A stretch of 64,000 bases of DNA from Lachnospiraceae bacterium. GTDB taxonomy: Bacteria > Bacillota > Clostridia > Lachnospirales > Lachnospiraceae. This document shows positions 18,267 to 26,827 of the stretch, piece after piece (within the stretch, counting starts at the first letter, position 1; every line of letters begins with the position of its first letter). The stretch is from NCBI GenBank assembly GCA_021770245.1, contig JAETRI010000010.1, positions 36,556 to 100,555 of the forward strand, read 5' to 3'. The notes beneath the pieces are model-generated. The model had not been told where the DNA came from, did not search any database, and worked only from the letters and a program-made list of their open reading frames with translations. A program made the translations under genes and the position numbers.

Positions 18267-18949
18267 GGAAGCGCCTCCACCCTGTATTCCAGCCGCTTTC
18301 CCGTAACCGGATGGGAAAAACGCAGGCCGCTGGCACACAGACAGACGGTAGAAAAACCCAGCCTGGCCGCATACTCCCTGCCGGAAGGGCTGCCATAACG
18401 GACATCCCCCAGAAGAGGGAGCCCCGCTGCCGCACACTGCACCCGGATCTGATGATGCCGCCCGGTTACCAGACGGATCCGCGCCAGCGCATATCCCCGG
18501 CCGCTGTGTTTTATGATCTCAAGCTCCAGCTTCGCCCATTTTGCGCCCTTTTCATCCTTTGAGGCCACCCGGGAACGGTTCTGCCTGCCATCTCTTATCA
18601 GATAATTCTCCAGCACCATCCTCGTTCCCTCATCCGGCATACTTCTCCCGTTTTCCGGATAGAGAAGCGCGCTGTATTCCTTTTCCATAGAGGGGGATGT
18701 CTCCCCCGCGGCCTGACGGCTCAGCCCGGCCGCGGCCTGCGGCGTCTTTCCGAAAACCAGCAGGCCGGACACCGGCTGGTCCAGCCGGTGCACCAGGCCC
18801 AGATAGGGGTTTTTCGTTCCGACAGACAGGTAATTTTTCAATTCGCTTACCAGATCCGCTTCCCCGATCCGGCCGCTCTGTACCGCCAGCCCCGCCGGTT
18901 TAAAACATACCAGGACGGATTCGTCCTCCCAAATGACCTTACATCTCAT
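18254..18949 (-). CDS. RluA-family pseudouridine synthase
   Basis: 231 residues: only the catalytic domain, with no N-terminal S4 domain. The family's catalytic motif is present as GLVHRLDQPVSGLLVF (HRLD with the catalytic Asp), and LVTGRHHQIRVQCA is the second conserved block. It isomerises specific uridines in rRNA or tRNA; the target cannot be inferred. The ATG at 18949 with AAAGGG upstream was chosen over a longer open frame that overlaps low-quality sequence. The 3' end overlaps the start of the O-antigen-ligase-like gene by 13 bases. Confidence 0.88.
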   Translation of the reverse strand: MRCKVIWEDESVLVCFKPAGLAVQSGRIGEADLVSELKNYLSVGTKNPYLGLVHRLDQPVSGLLVFGKTPQAAAGLSRQAAGETSPSMEKEYSALLYPENGRSMPDEGTRMVLENYLIRDGRQNRSRVASKDEKGAKWAKLELEIIKHSGRGYALARIRLVTGRHHQIRVQCAAAGLPLLGDVRYGSPSGREYAARLGFSTVCLCASGLRFSHPVTGKRLEYRVEALPWEI

Positions 18950-19053
18950 ATCCGCACCCTTTCCGTTCCGCATTTCCGGCCCAGCCGCCTGTCGGCCGCA
19001 GTCCCCGGCAGGCCCCGAAGTCCTTCTGATCCCCCGTTCGGGTGCAGACAGGC

Positions 19054-20625
19054 TTAATGCAGGAAGAATCCCTCTTCTTCCTCCCCTTCGGCAGCCGACA
19101 GGAAGGGAAGCCTGGGCTTTGTTTCCTTCAGCGTCTCCATCAGGGCCGCATCGTGGTTTAAGCGCACCTCGCATTCCCGATCGAAAATCATGGTATATTC
19201 CCGCCCCGGCTCACAGGCAGGCCAATAGGGCAGACAGGCCGCGCCGGGATTGCCCCAGCGGGCAAAGCTCACCCAAGCGCCGCAAAGCCGTTCCTCCATC
19301 CGGTCGGATACGCCGGGGATATTGCAGATGGCCACCCGTTCCGTATTATGGAAGATGAACGGGATCTCCGAACAGTGCCAGGCGGGCTTTCCGTCCTCCA
19401 ACGGAAAATCCAGATTGAAAAGATAACTGTAGGTGGGCGCCTTTCGTTCCCGTACGCTTTTCTCGATGAAATCCCTGCCTGCAATCCGAAAGAAGGGATC
19501 CACGGAAAGAAGGTCGATCAGAGGCCGGCCGGGATACGCTTCCCGGAATCGGGAAACCAGGTCGGGCGTATGACTCTTGTATTTCTTTTCCAGGATTTCC
19601 AGCACGGTTTCTTTGGAAAGCGTCTTCCTTCCGGGGATAGCCGGGGAGAAATCGAACTCCCCGAACACGCTCCCGACCATCACGGGAATGGTTTTCGCAT
19701 GCTCCGTGAATCCCACCTCCCTGGGATCTCCCCTATACCAGTCATTTGCCGCCGGGACGCAGCCGATATAATGTCCCGCCCGCTCCACTTCGGGCGCTGC
19801 TTTATTGTATGCGGCCGCAAGGACGGCATAGGGAATTGTTTCCAGCTTCTCCGCCTCGTTTTCTGCCAGTCCCAGTTCCTTAAGGAGCGCCCTCCCGATG
19901 GCGGTACCGTCCGTGGGGCCGTTTAGAAAACCGTCCAGCACACCGCTTTGAATGATTCCCTTATGGAAGAGCCCGTCCGCCTCCGGCGTATTCATCAACG
20001 TGAATACCTTCATGCCTCCTCCTGACTGTCCAAACAGGGTTACGTTGTCCGGGTCGCCGCCAAAGGCCGCGATATTGTCACGGATCCATTTCAGCGCCAT
20101 CACGATATCCGCATTCCCCACGTTGGCGGAATTGGCATATTTTTCACCGAAGGAAGATAAATCCAGATACCCCAGGATATTCAGCCTGTGGTTCAGGGTC
20201 ACCACCACCACATCCCCATAGCCGCTGAGCCTGTCTCCCTCATAAGCCACATGCTCGATGGAGGAGCCCGACGAAAAGCCGCCGCCATGCAGCCATACCA
20301 TCACCGGCTTTTTGGCATCGGCGGACAGTCTGGGCGTCCAGATATTCAGATACTGGCAGTTTTCATCCATGGGCCAGTAGCGGTGGGGCACCATGATTTC
20401 CATCTGGGGCACGTCCTGATTCAGCATCGGGCAGACATAGCCATAGGCCAATGCGTCCCGGATTCCCTCATAGGGCTGTATCGGCGTGGGCATCTGAAAC
20501 CGTTTTGCATCCGCGTATTTGATGCCATGGAAAGCATAGATATCGTCCAGCCGATACCCCCTCAATTTTCCCTGTTTCGTTTCCACCACTGTGTGAGCGC
20601 CTGCACATGCGAATTGTCTTGCCAT
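19054..20625 (-). CDS. Type-B carboxylesterase/lipase family protein
   Basis: 523 residues in the alpha/beta hydrolase fold of the carboxylesterase type-B family. The oxyanion segment PVMVWLHGGGFSSGS is clear. The nucleophile elbow reads FGQSGGG instead of the common GESAGG, with Ser still at the centre. The catalytic His is probably in the ALWHCSEIPFIF-like region (PAWHCSEIPFIFHN). It would hydrolyse carboxylic esters; the substrate is open. There is no signal peptide, so it is cytoplasmic. The start has GGGGGA nine bases upstream. Confidence 0.87.
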   Translation of the reverse strand: MARQFACAGAHTVVETKQGKLRGYRLDDIYAFHGIKYADAKRFQMPTPIQPYEGIRDALAYGYVCPMLNQDVPQMEIMVPHRYWPMDENCQYLNIWTPRLSADAKKPVMVWLHGGGFSSGSSIEHVAYEGDRLSGYGDVVVVTLNHRLNILGYLDLSSFGEKYANSANVGNADIVMALKWIRDNIAAFGGDPDNVTLFGQSGGGMKVFTLMNTPEADGLFHKGIIQSGVLDGFLNGPTDGTAIGRALLKELGLAENEAEKLETIPYAVLAAAYNKAAPEVERAGHYIGCVPAANDWYRGDPREVGFTEHAKTIPVMVGSVFGEFDFSPAIPGRKTLSKETVLEILEKKYKSHTPDLVSRFREAYPGRPLIDLLSVDPFFRIAGRDFIEKSVRERKAPTYSYLFNLDFPLEDGKPAWHCSEIPFIFHNTERVAICNIPGVSDRMEERLCGAWVSFARWGNPGAACLPYWPACEPGREYTMIFDRECEVRLNHDAALMETLKETKPRLPFLSAAEGEEEEGFFLH

Positions 20626-20693
20626 ACGACTGCATCCCCCTTTTCTGATCTGTTCATCCTAATCCTCCATGCCGCGTCCTTTGCAGCAACGCA

Positions 20694-20940
20694 ACATGAA
20701 TCTTCGATTCATGTCTGAGAAATCGCGAATGCGATTTCTCATCTGCGATTCCATTTGGGCCGCCTGCGGCACAAATGGCGATTGAAAAATAAGCCATCAG
20801 GCTTATTTTTCAATCTAACCGCCATTCTGCCGCCGCAAGGCGGCTCTCAATTCAAAGGGAACTTTCGTGCATAAGGTAACACTTCCGTGTTACCTGGCAC
20901 AAATTCCCGGTTGAAAAATGGCTGAACAGCCATTTTTCAA
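20694..20940 (-). repeat. Array of seven consecutive hairpins
   Basis: Between the response regulator stop (20942) and the esterase start are, in order, perfect or near-perfect hairpins at 20694-20714, 20717-20740, 20751-20778, 20781-20814 (15-bp arms), 20829-20844 (GCCGCC / GGCGGC), 20857-20908 (two-tier hairpin GGGAA..TTCCC around AGGTAACAC..GTGTTACCT) and 20911-20940. The block 20815-20910 is repeated at 27822-27917 with one mismatch. There is no gene here. Confidence 0.85.
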
Positions 20941-20941
20941 T

Positions 20942-21631
20942 CTATACCTTGAAGCGATACCCCACCCCCCAAATGGTTTCGATGTACTGGGGGCTGGCCG
21001 TATCCTTTTCGATCTTTTCCCGGATTTTCTTGATATGCACCGTAACGGTGGCGATATCCCCGATGGAGTCCATATCCCATATTTCACGGAACAGCTCCTC
21101 CTTGGTAAACACGTGGTTCGGGTTTTCCGCCAGGAAGGTGAGCAGGTCGAATTCCTTTGTGGTAAATGCCCGCTCTTCTCCGTCTATATAGACCCGGCGC
21201 GCCGTTTTGTCAATGCGGATACCGCGTATCTCCACGATGTCGTTGGTCTTTTGCTGGGAAGTGACAAGGCGGGTATATCGGGCCAGGTGCGCTTTCACCC
21301 TGGCCACAAGCTCGCTCGGGCTAAAGGGCTTCGTCATATAATCGTCAGCCCCAAGTCCCAGCCCACGGATTTTATCGATGTCATCCTTTTTGGCCGACAC
21401 CATAAGGATCGGGATGTTTTTTTCATCCCTGATACGACGGCAGATCTCAAATCCGTCCATGCCGGGCAGCATCAGGTCGAGGATCACCAGATCGTATTCC
21501 GTACCGAGGGCCCGGAGCAGTCCCTTATCCCCCTCATTCTCTATTTCCACCGTGAATCCGGACAGTTCCAGATAGTCCTTCTCCAGATACGCAATCGCTT
21601 CCTCGTCTTCAATAATCAGAATTTTGCTCAT
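20942..21631 (-). CDS. OmpR-family response regulator
   Basis: 229 residues. Receiver domain with acidic pair in IIEDEEA, phospho-acceptor Asp52 in VILDLMLPGMDG and Lys101 in DDYMTKPF; a winged-helix DNA-binding domain follows (FTTKEFDLLTFLAENPNHVFTKEELF, ending VWGVGYRFKV-like TIWGVGYRFKV). It receives phosphate from the histidine kinase encoded 62 nt upstream. The ATG at 21631 was chosen over one at 21643 because the latter lies inside the linker of the hairpin-SD module. Targets are unknown. Confidence 0.95.
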   Translation of the reverse strand: MSKILIIEDEEAIAYLEKDYLELSGFTVEIENEGDKGLLRALGTEYDLVILDLMLPGMDGFEICRRIRDEKNIPILMVSAKKDDIDKIRGLGLGADDYMTKPFSPSELVARVKAHLARYTRLVTSQQKTNDIVEIRGIRIDKTARRVYIDGEERAFTTKEFDLLTFLAENPNHVFTKEELFREIWDMDSIGDIATVTVHIKKIREKIEKDTASPQYIETIWGVGYRFKV

Positions 21632-21662
21632 TTTAACCGCCATTCTGCCGCCGTAAGGCGGC
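21632..21662 (-). promoter_or_regulatory. Hairpin-SD leader module before the response regulator
   Basis: GCCGCC / GGCGGC stem, 4-nt loop (21647-21662), then AGAATGGCGGTTAAA (15 nt) and the ATG. A remnant of a second module (GCGGGCAGATGGGAGTTAG, 21676-21694) overlaps the kinase stop codon. Confidence 0.75.
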
Positions 21663-21693
21663 TCTCAATTCAACCTAACTCCCATCTGCCCGC

Positions 21694-23172
21694 TCAGCTT
21701 TCCGCCTCCCGATACTTTCTTATCACGAAATGCAGGCAGGTCCCTTCCCCTTCCTTGCTGGTCGCCCAGATATAACCTCCATGATCCTCTATGATTTTCT
21801 TTACGATGGAAAGCCCGATCCCGCTCCCCCCCATAGCCGAATTCCTGGAGGCATCCGTGCGGTAAAATCGTTCAAAAATATTTCCCAAATCCTTGGCCGC
21901 GATTCCCTTGCCGTTATCCTCTATCTCGATCCTCACCGCATCCACCTCGTCCAGGATACGAATATCTATGATCCCCTTAGGCTTATCGATGTATTTAATG
22001 CTGTTGCCGATAATATTGTCAATCACCTTCTTCAGCTGTTCCGGATCCGCGATAATCCTGGTGGAGGGATCCACCAGATTGGAATAGTTTAATTCAATAT
22101 TTTTGGATTCCAGATCCAGCCCCACGTCTTCCACGCAGTCCTGAAAAAACTCCGCCAGATTCATCCGATGGAAATTATAGGGGATCCGGTTGCTGTCGAT
22201 TCCGGAATAGTAGGTGAGTTCATTGATGAGGCGGTTCATATCGTTGGCCTTGGTATAGATGGTTTTAATATAGCGGTCCATCTTTTCCGGCGTATCGGCC
22301 ACCCCGTCCATGATTCCCTCCACATATCCTTTGATCGCGGTGATGGGCGTTTTCAGATCGTGGGAAATATTACTGATCAGCTCCCGGTTCTGACGTTCAT
22401 TATTCTGTTTTTCCTCCGTGGATTCCTTGAGCCGAAGACGCATGTCCTCATAATTACGATATAGCTCCCCGATCTCGTTGGTATCCGCAGAAGTGAGAAT
22501 ATATTCGAAGTTTCCTTCCGCGATGTTCTGCATAGCCACATTCAGCCGGTTGATGGGAGCGAACACCCCTTTGTAGATCCACTGCGTCAGCACGATACTC
22601 GTAACCATCAGTACCACGATAATGGATACGAACAAATAAACCAGCAGGCTCTTGGATATCACGCTGTTCACCCTGGTAATGATGAACAGGCTCCCGTTTT
22701 CCCCGTCCGAAAACCGGAAGTCCACCTGTTTTACCAGCTTCTGCATGTCATTATAATAAAAGCCCGTATTGGCGTCTTTGCTCGCCAGGCCGTATGCGGG
22801 AAGCCGTCCGAAAATCTTCTGTGTGGCGGTTTCATTGCCGCTGTAATAGACTTCTTCTCCTTTCCGTACCAGGATATAGGAGGAAAGCCGGAAAGCCTCC
22901 TCATTGATCCGGGCCAAATATCCTCCATCCTCCAGCAGGGCGGGTTCTTCCAACGCCACTTTCTCCAAGGCCCGGTACAGCTCCTCCGTAATTTCGCTGA
23001 AGGAGGCCAGGGAATCCGATATCGTCCGATAATCCGACTTTTCGATTCCGTATCTTAAATCGGAATTGTGCACGATCGTCACTCCGATGCCCACAAAGGC
23101 GATACCGAACAGAATCAGCGGAAGGACGAGGACCGTTAGAAAAGTAATGATCAGTTTCGTTTTAAACTTCAT
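21694..23172 (-). CDS. Sensor histidine kinase with HAMP domain
   Basis: 492 residues. Transmembrane segments at about 8-33 and 175-197 flank an extracytoplasmic sensor region. A HAMP domain (about 198-250) is followed by the dimerisation/phosphoacceptor domain with His271 in SNISHDLKTPITAIKGY, then an ATPase domain with N box DNIIGNSIKY, G1 DNGKGI, and G2 GGSGIGLSIVKKI. It is the partner of the downstream response regulator, in one transcription unit. The signal sensed cannot be read from the sequence. Confidence 0.95.
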   Translation of the reverse strand: MKFKTKLIITFLTVLVLPLILFGIAFVGIGVTIVHNSDLRYGIEKSDYRTISDSLASFSEITEELYRALEKVALEEPALLEDGGYLARINEEAFRLSSYILVRKGEEVYYSGNETATQKIFGRLPAYGLASKDANTGFYYNDMQKLVKQVDFRFSDGENGSLFIITRVNSVISKSLLVYLFVSIIVVLMVTSIVLTQWIYKGVFAPINRLNVAMQNIAEGNFEYILTSADTNEIGELYRNYEDMRLRLKESTEEKQNNERQNRELISNISHDLKTPITAIKGYVEGIMDGVADTPEKMDRYIKTIYTKANDMNRLINELTYYSGIDSNRIPYNFHRMNLAEFFQDCVEDVGLDLESKNIELNYSNLVDPSTRIIADPEQLKKVIDNIIGNSIKYIDKPKGIIDIRILDEVDAVRIEIEDNGKGIAAKDLGNIFERFYRTDASRNSAMGGSGIGLSIVKKIIEDHGGYIWATSKEGEGTCLHFVIRKYREAES

Positions 23173-23323
23173 TTCCCCTCAAATTCTGCGCGGTATCCGC
23201 CGCGCTGCCGCGTTTTGCGGGGCAAAATGTTCTCTGCCCTTTTCTTTTTTTACTATTTTAACACAAAATCTTCCGAGGGATATAAAATTCAAGCAATTAT
23301 TTTCTAAAAAATCCATAAACAGG

Positions 23324-23371
23324 TTGACAACTTTGTTTCTCACAATTATAATAATAGTAACGATTATTGTT
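23324..23371 (+). promoter_or_regulatory. perR promoter with overlapping operator-like palindrome
   Basis: TTGACA (23324-23329) and TATAAT (23347-23352) with a 17-nt spacer. From the -10 box onward an AT-rich inverted repeat (ACAATTATAATAAT … ATTATTGT, about 23342-23370) resembles PerR/Fur boxes, which suggests autoregulation. Confidence 0.8.
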
Positions 23372-23391
23372 TTAGAGGAAGGAAAGCGGAA

Positions 23392-23790
23392 ATGACGCTG
23401 AAATACAGCCGTCAAAGGGAGGCTGTTAAACAGTTCCTGATGACCAGACGTGATCACCCGACGGCAGATATGGTGTACAGACATGTACGAAACGAATTTC
23501 CCAACATCAGCTTGGGGACCGTTTACCGCAATCTCACATTGCTGGCCAATCTCGGAGAGATCTCCAGGCTGCGCCTGGGGGACGGAGTGGATCATTTTGA
23601 TTATGATACCCATCCGCATATCCATTTTGTCTGCAGTAGGTGTAAAAGTGTGTCCGACCTCGAGACAGAGGAAACGTCCCTCATCAACGAAAGTGCCGTC
23701 AAGCATTTTGACGGGCAGATCGAAGGACATTTTACTTATTTTTACGGGTTATGTCCCCGCTGTAACGAGAACAGGCCCAAATCCCGATGA
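23392..23790 (+). CDS. perR: Fur-family peroxide regulator PerR
   Basis: 132 residues with the Fur-family winged helix (RQREAVKQFL, GTVYRNLTLLANLGEI) and a C-terminal metal-binding dimerisation domain. The regulatory site residues DHFDYDTHPHIHF and two structural zinc CxxC motifs (CSRC and CPRC) are present, as in PerR. It lies directly upstream of a reverse rubrerythrin gene, a common PerR target in clostridia, and its own promoter overlaps an operator-like palindrome. It represses peroxide-defence genes until the bound iron is oxidised by hydrogen peroxide. Fur or Zur cannot be fully excluded, but the context favours PerR. Confidence 0.85.
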   Translation: MTLKYSRQREAVKQFLMTRRDHPTADMVYRHVRNEFPNISLGTVYRNLTLLANLGEISRLRLGDGVDHFDYDTHPHIHFVCSRCKSVSDLETEETSLINESAVKHFDGQIEGHFTYFYGLCPRCNENRPKSR

Positions 23791-23853
23791 ATCGGCGGCT
23801 CATCGTCCGCTCCATTCATAGATTATTATTTTAAAGAAAAGGAGATTAAAGCT

Positions 23854-24393
23854 ATGAAATTCGTATGTCAGGTATGCGGTTATGTACATGAGGGAGATGC
23901 TGCACCGGAGAAGTGCCCGCAGTGCGGTGCTCCTGCGGAGAAGTTCACGGCCCAGAGCGGAAAGATGGAATGGGCTGCTGAGCATGTGGTGGGCGTTGCC
24001 CAGGGCGTGAGCGAAGATATCATCGCCGATCTGCGCGCAAACTTCAACGGAGAATGCACCGAAGTGGGTATGTATCTTGCCATGGCCAGAGTTGCCCACA
24101 GGGAAGGTTATCCGGAAATCGGCCTGTACTGGGAGAAGGCTGCTTATGAAGAAGCGGAGCATGCTGCCAAATTTGCAGAGCTGCTGGGCGAAGTGGTTAC
24201 CGATTCCACCAAGAAGAATCTGGAAATGAGAGTGGAAGCCGAAAACGGCGCCACCGCAGGAAAATTTGATCTGGCGAAGCGCGCAAAGGCCGCCAATCTG
24301 GATGCGATCCATGACACCGTCCATGAGATGGCCCGCGACGAGGCGAGACACGGCAAGGCATTCCAGGGCCTGCTGGAGAGATATTTCGGTTAA
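23854..24393 (+). CDS. Reverse rubrerythrin (rubredoxin domain first)
   Basis: 179 residues. An N-terminal rubredoxin-like domain ([21 protein letters not shown]) precedes a four-helix ferritin-like di-iron domain with Glu and ExxH ligands ([48 protein letters not shown]). This domain order is that of reverse rubrerythrins, which reduce hydrogen peroxide and oxygen at the expense of NADH via partner proteins in clostridia. It sits 63 nt after perR with its own SD (AAGGAG), and is probably co-transcribed and PerR-controlled. Confidence 0.93.
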   Translation: MKFVCQVCGYVHEGDAAPEKCPQCGAPAEKFTAQSGKMEWAAEHVVGVAQGVSEDIIADLRANFNGECTEVGMYLAMARVAHREGYPEIGLYWEKAAYEEAEHAAKFAELLGEVVTDSTKKNLEMRVEAENGATAGKFDLAKRAKAANLDAIHDTVHEMARDEARHGKAFQGLLERYFG

Positions 24394-24701
24394 TCAAAAC
24401 GCCGGATTTTAAAGGATTCTGAAGATTAAGGGAATGAATCAGAAATGGTTTGTTCCCTTTTTGATTGTCCTTTACCGTTTAGGATCATTCAACAATAACT
24501 ATATATTGTCCTTTTTAGAAGGCTGGTATCCTGTTTTAGAGTTCCTCCAGAGATGTTTTTCTCTAATATCTACGATTTGGTCTGAAATCCGAAAAATGTC
24601 GGATTTGCGGGGATATCCTATAGTCCGAGGATTTGGGAAACTTTCATTTCCTGCAAAAATAGTGTATAATACCCAGTAAGCAGGAAAAAGGAAGTGCAAA
24701 T
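24394..24701 (+). other. AT-rich intergenic stretch before the toxin-antitoxin pair
   Basis: No convincing gene; an 81-codon open frame here (24434-24679) has no SD. Base composition drops sharply compared with both flanks. A TATAAT at 24665-24670 with a weak TTTCAT 17 nt upstream could be the promoter of the next gene. Confidence 0.5.
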
Positions 24702-25019
24702 ATGGATATAAAACAGCTTCAAACGCTATATAATGCTTCTGCTTCTAATATAAAATGGGCAAAACATTGTTTAGAGCGAATGCAGGAAAGGGATATAAGT
24801 ATAAGTGATGTAGAATCCTGTCTGCAAACAGGGGAAATCATAGAAGATTATCCGGATGATTTTCCGCACCCCAGTTGTCTTATTTTCGGGCACACAAAGG
24901 AAAACAAAACATTGCATATTGTTGTTGGTTCAGATAATAGTACTTTATTTTTTATTACCGCTTATTTTCCAAACACAGATAAATTTGAAAAGGATTTAAA
25001 AACAAGAAAGGGGCAATAG
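24702..25019 (+). CDS. DUF4258 protein, probable toxin of a TA pair
   Basis: 105 residues. The motif IKWAKHCLERMQERDISISDVESCLQTGEIIEDYPDDFPHPSCL is that of DUF4258, a family often found as the toxin-like partner of a YgiT-type zinc-finger protein. The next gene, two bases after the stop, encodes such a partner. The gene has an SD (AAGGAAG) and AT-rich codon use unlike the surrounding genome, which suggests recent acquisition. Toxicity and RNase activity are inferred by context only. Confidence 0.8.
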   Translation: MDIKQLQTLYNASASNIKWAKHCLERMQERDISISDVESCLQTGEIIEDYPDDFPHPSCLIFGHTKENKTLHIVVGSDNSTLFFITAYFPNTDKFEKDLKTRKGQ

Positions 25020-25021
25020 CT

Positions 25022-25249
25022 ATGTGTATGTATTGTAAATGTAAGACCACAATTCCATCTTTCACAACGCATGTAGTAAATTATAAAAACTGTATTATCA
25101 TCATTAAAAATGTACCTTGTGAAGAATGTGAACAATGTGGAGAGAAGTATTATTCAAATGAAGTTGCTAAACAGCTTGAAAGCCTTGTCAATGCCGCTAA
25201 ACAGCTTATGCAGGAAATAGCCATTATTGATTATTCAAAAGCCGCATAA
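25022..25249 (+). CDS. YgiT-type zinc-finger antitoxin-like protein
   Basis: 75 residues. Four cysteines in two CxxC-type pairs (CMYCKCK near the start and CEECEQCGEKYY) form the YgiT-type zinc finger found at the N-terminus of MqsA-like antitoxins. The C-terminal part (AKQLESLVNAAKQLMQEIAI) is a short helix; the usual HTH domain of full-length MqsA is absent. It is co-transcribed with the DUF4258 gene. It probably neutralises that protein and may autoregulate the pair; both are inferred from family context. Confidence 0.8.
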   Translation: MCMYCKCKTTIPSFTTHVVNYKNCIIIIKNVPCEECEQCGEKYYSNEVAKQLESLVNAAKQLMQEIAIIDYSKAA

Positions 25250-25392
25250 CCATAATACAGTAACAGAGGCTGTTCCTGCGCAGAGTCCAGCCTTTTTTCT
25301 CCGGCAGTTTGAGCGTAGTGTCCTGATACAGTTCGTCCCCGTTTTCTGCGTCTCCGGCCGTCATCCGGCAAAACCGCAGGATATCCTAAAAT

Positions 25393-25435
25393 AAAAATGC
25401 CATGCAATCGGCGAACCTTTTGCATAGCATTTTTA
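25393..25435. terminator. Hairpin with A/T flanks after the TA pair
   Basis: AAAAATGC … GCATTTTT arms with an inner GCAA / TTGC pairing; A-rich before and U-rich after, so it could terminate transcription in both directions. Confidence 0.65.
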
Positions 25436-25483
25436 TTTTCCGTTTACTTGGCATAAGTCATAAGTTTTGTAATATTTCCTTAT

Positions 25484-25509
25484 GGGCGGCTTCCTTGGGA
25501 CAGCCGCCC
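25484..25509. terminator. GC-rich hairpin downstream of ahcY
   Basis: GGGCGGCT / AGCCGCCC, 8-bp stem, 10-nt loop, 36 nt after the ahcY stop. The U tract is clearer in the plus direction (TGTTTTA), so its orientation is uncertain. Confidence 0.45.
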
Positions 25510-25544
25510 TGTTTTATGCAGGCTTTTCGTCTTTCCGCTCTCTT

Positions 25545-26792
25545 TTATACCAGAGATTTATTCAGATAAGCTTCCTGTTCCGCCGTCAGCGTGTCGATCT
25601 TTTTGCCCAGGAAACGCAGCTTTCTCGCCGCCACATCCGCATCGATTTCCTCGGGAACATCGATGAGCATCTCATTCATTTCTTTTCCATGCTCCACCAG
25701 ATATTTCGCGGAAAGGGCCTGGATCGCGAAGCTCATATCCATGATCTCGGCCGGATGTCCGTCTCCCGCCGCCAGGTTCACCAGGCGGCCTTCCGCCAGA
25801 ACGAAGATCCAACGGCCGTTTTCCAGCTTATAGCCCTGGATATTCTTCCTCATCTCTTTGGATTCCACTGCCATGGCGCGCAGCCCGGCCATATCGATTT
25901 CGCAGTCAAAGTGGCCTGCGTTACAGAGGATGGCGCCCTCCTTCATCTCCATGAAGTCCTCTTCGTCAATTACCTTATCGCAGCCCGTCACCGTCACGAA
26001 GAAATCTCCCAGCCCTGCCGCTTCCTTCATGGGCATCACCTCAAATCCGTCCATGACGGCTTCAATGGCTTTCACAGGATTGATCTCCGTTACAATTACC
26101 TTTGCGCCGAGCCCCTTTGCCCTCATGGCCACTCCCTTGCCGCACCAGCCATAGCCGGCCACCACCACGTTCTTGCCCGCCACGATCAGGTTGGTGGTAC
26201 GCATCACGCCGTCCCATACGGACTGTCCCGTACCGTAACGGTTATCAAAGAAATGCTTACACTGGGCGTTGTTTACCCGGATCATGGGGAATTTCAGATC
26301 CCCTGCCCGGTTCATGGCCTCCAGGCGGATAATCCCTGTGGTCGTCTCCTCACAGCCGCCCAGGATCGCCGGAATCAGTTCCTGCATTTCCGTATGAACC
26401 ATGTGCACCAGATCGCCCCCGTCGTCAATGATGATATTCGGGCCGGCGGAAAGCACGGCGCGGATATGTCTGTTATACTCCTCCTGCGTGGCTCCATACC
26501 AGGCATGTACTTCCAGCCCCGCCTTTACCAGCGCCGCTGCCACGTCGTCCTGCGTGGAAAGCGGATTGGAACCGGTTACGTACATCTGTGCCCCGCCCGC
26601 AGCCAATACCTTACACAGGTAAGCCGTCTTCGCTTCCAGGTGCACGGAAAGGGTGATCTTCTTTCCCGAAAAGGGTTTGGTCTGGCTGAATTCTTCTTCC
26701 AGCATGCGCAGCAGGTCACAGTTCCTTTTGACCCATTCGATCTTCTGCTCGCCGGATCCGGCCAGGTTAATGTCTCTGATTTCACTGCTCAT
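25545..26792 (-). CDS. ahcY: S-adenosylhomocysteine hydrolase
   Basis: 415 residues. Substrate-domain motifs (NPLSTQDDVAAAL, IDDGGDLVHMVHTEM, TTTGIIRL) and the NAD-binding Rossmann segment GYGWCGKGVAMRAKGLGAKVIVTE are all present. It splits S-adenosylhomocysteine to adenosine and homocysteine, recycling the by-product of methylation. The protein ends LTAEQEAYLNKSLV and lacks the C-terminal tail with Lys and Tyr (PDHYRY type) that contacts NAD of the neighbouring subunit in many bacterial and eukaryal enzymes; shorter archaeal and Thermotoga-type enzymes also lack it. The start at 26792 has AAAGGAG upstream; the longer frame is leader sequence. Confidence 0.95.
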   Translation of the reverse strand: MSSEIRDINLAGSGEQKIEWVKRNCDLLRMLEEEFSQTKPFSGKKITLSVHLEAKTAYLCKVLAAGGAQMYVTGSNPLSTQDDVAAALVKAGLEVHAWYGATQEEYNRHIRAVLSAGPNIIIDDGGDLVHMVHTEMQELIPAILGGCEETTTGIIRLEAMNRAGDLKFPMIRVNNAQCKHFFDNRYGTGQSVWDGVMRTTNLIVAGKNVVVAGYGWCGKGVAMRAKGLGAKVIVTEINPVKAIEAVMDGFEVMPMKEAAGLGDFFVTVTGCDKVIDEEDFMEMKEGAILCNAGHFDCEIDMAGLRAMAVESKEMRKNIQGYKLENGRWIFVLAEGRLVNLAAGDGHPAEIMDMSFAIQALSAKYLVEHGKEMNEMLIDVPEEIDADVAARKLRFLGKKIDTLTAEQEAYLNKSLV

Positions 26793-26822
26793 CTCTAGCT
26801 CTCCTTTCTCCGCACTGGCGGA
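26793..26822 (-). promoter_or_regulatory. Hairpin-SD leader module before ahcY
   Basis: TCCGC / GCGGA stem, 4-nt loop (26809-26822), then GAAAGGAGAGCTAGAG (16 nt) and the ATG. Confidence 0.7.
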
Positions 26823-26827
26823 TAAAG

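Noticed and set aside
20694..20940. CRISPR array
   Set aside because: The palindromes differ from each other and have no constant repeat-spacer spacing.
24434..24679. 81-codon open frame after rbr
   Set aside because: No SD at a useful distance, no known domain, AT-rich intergenic composition.
25231..25425. Minus-strand frame overlapping the end of the TA pair
   Set aside because: It may be a remnant of a lost gene, but no family is recognisable and it overlaps the antitoxin-like gene and a terminator.
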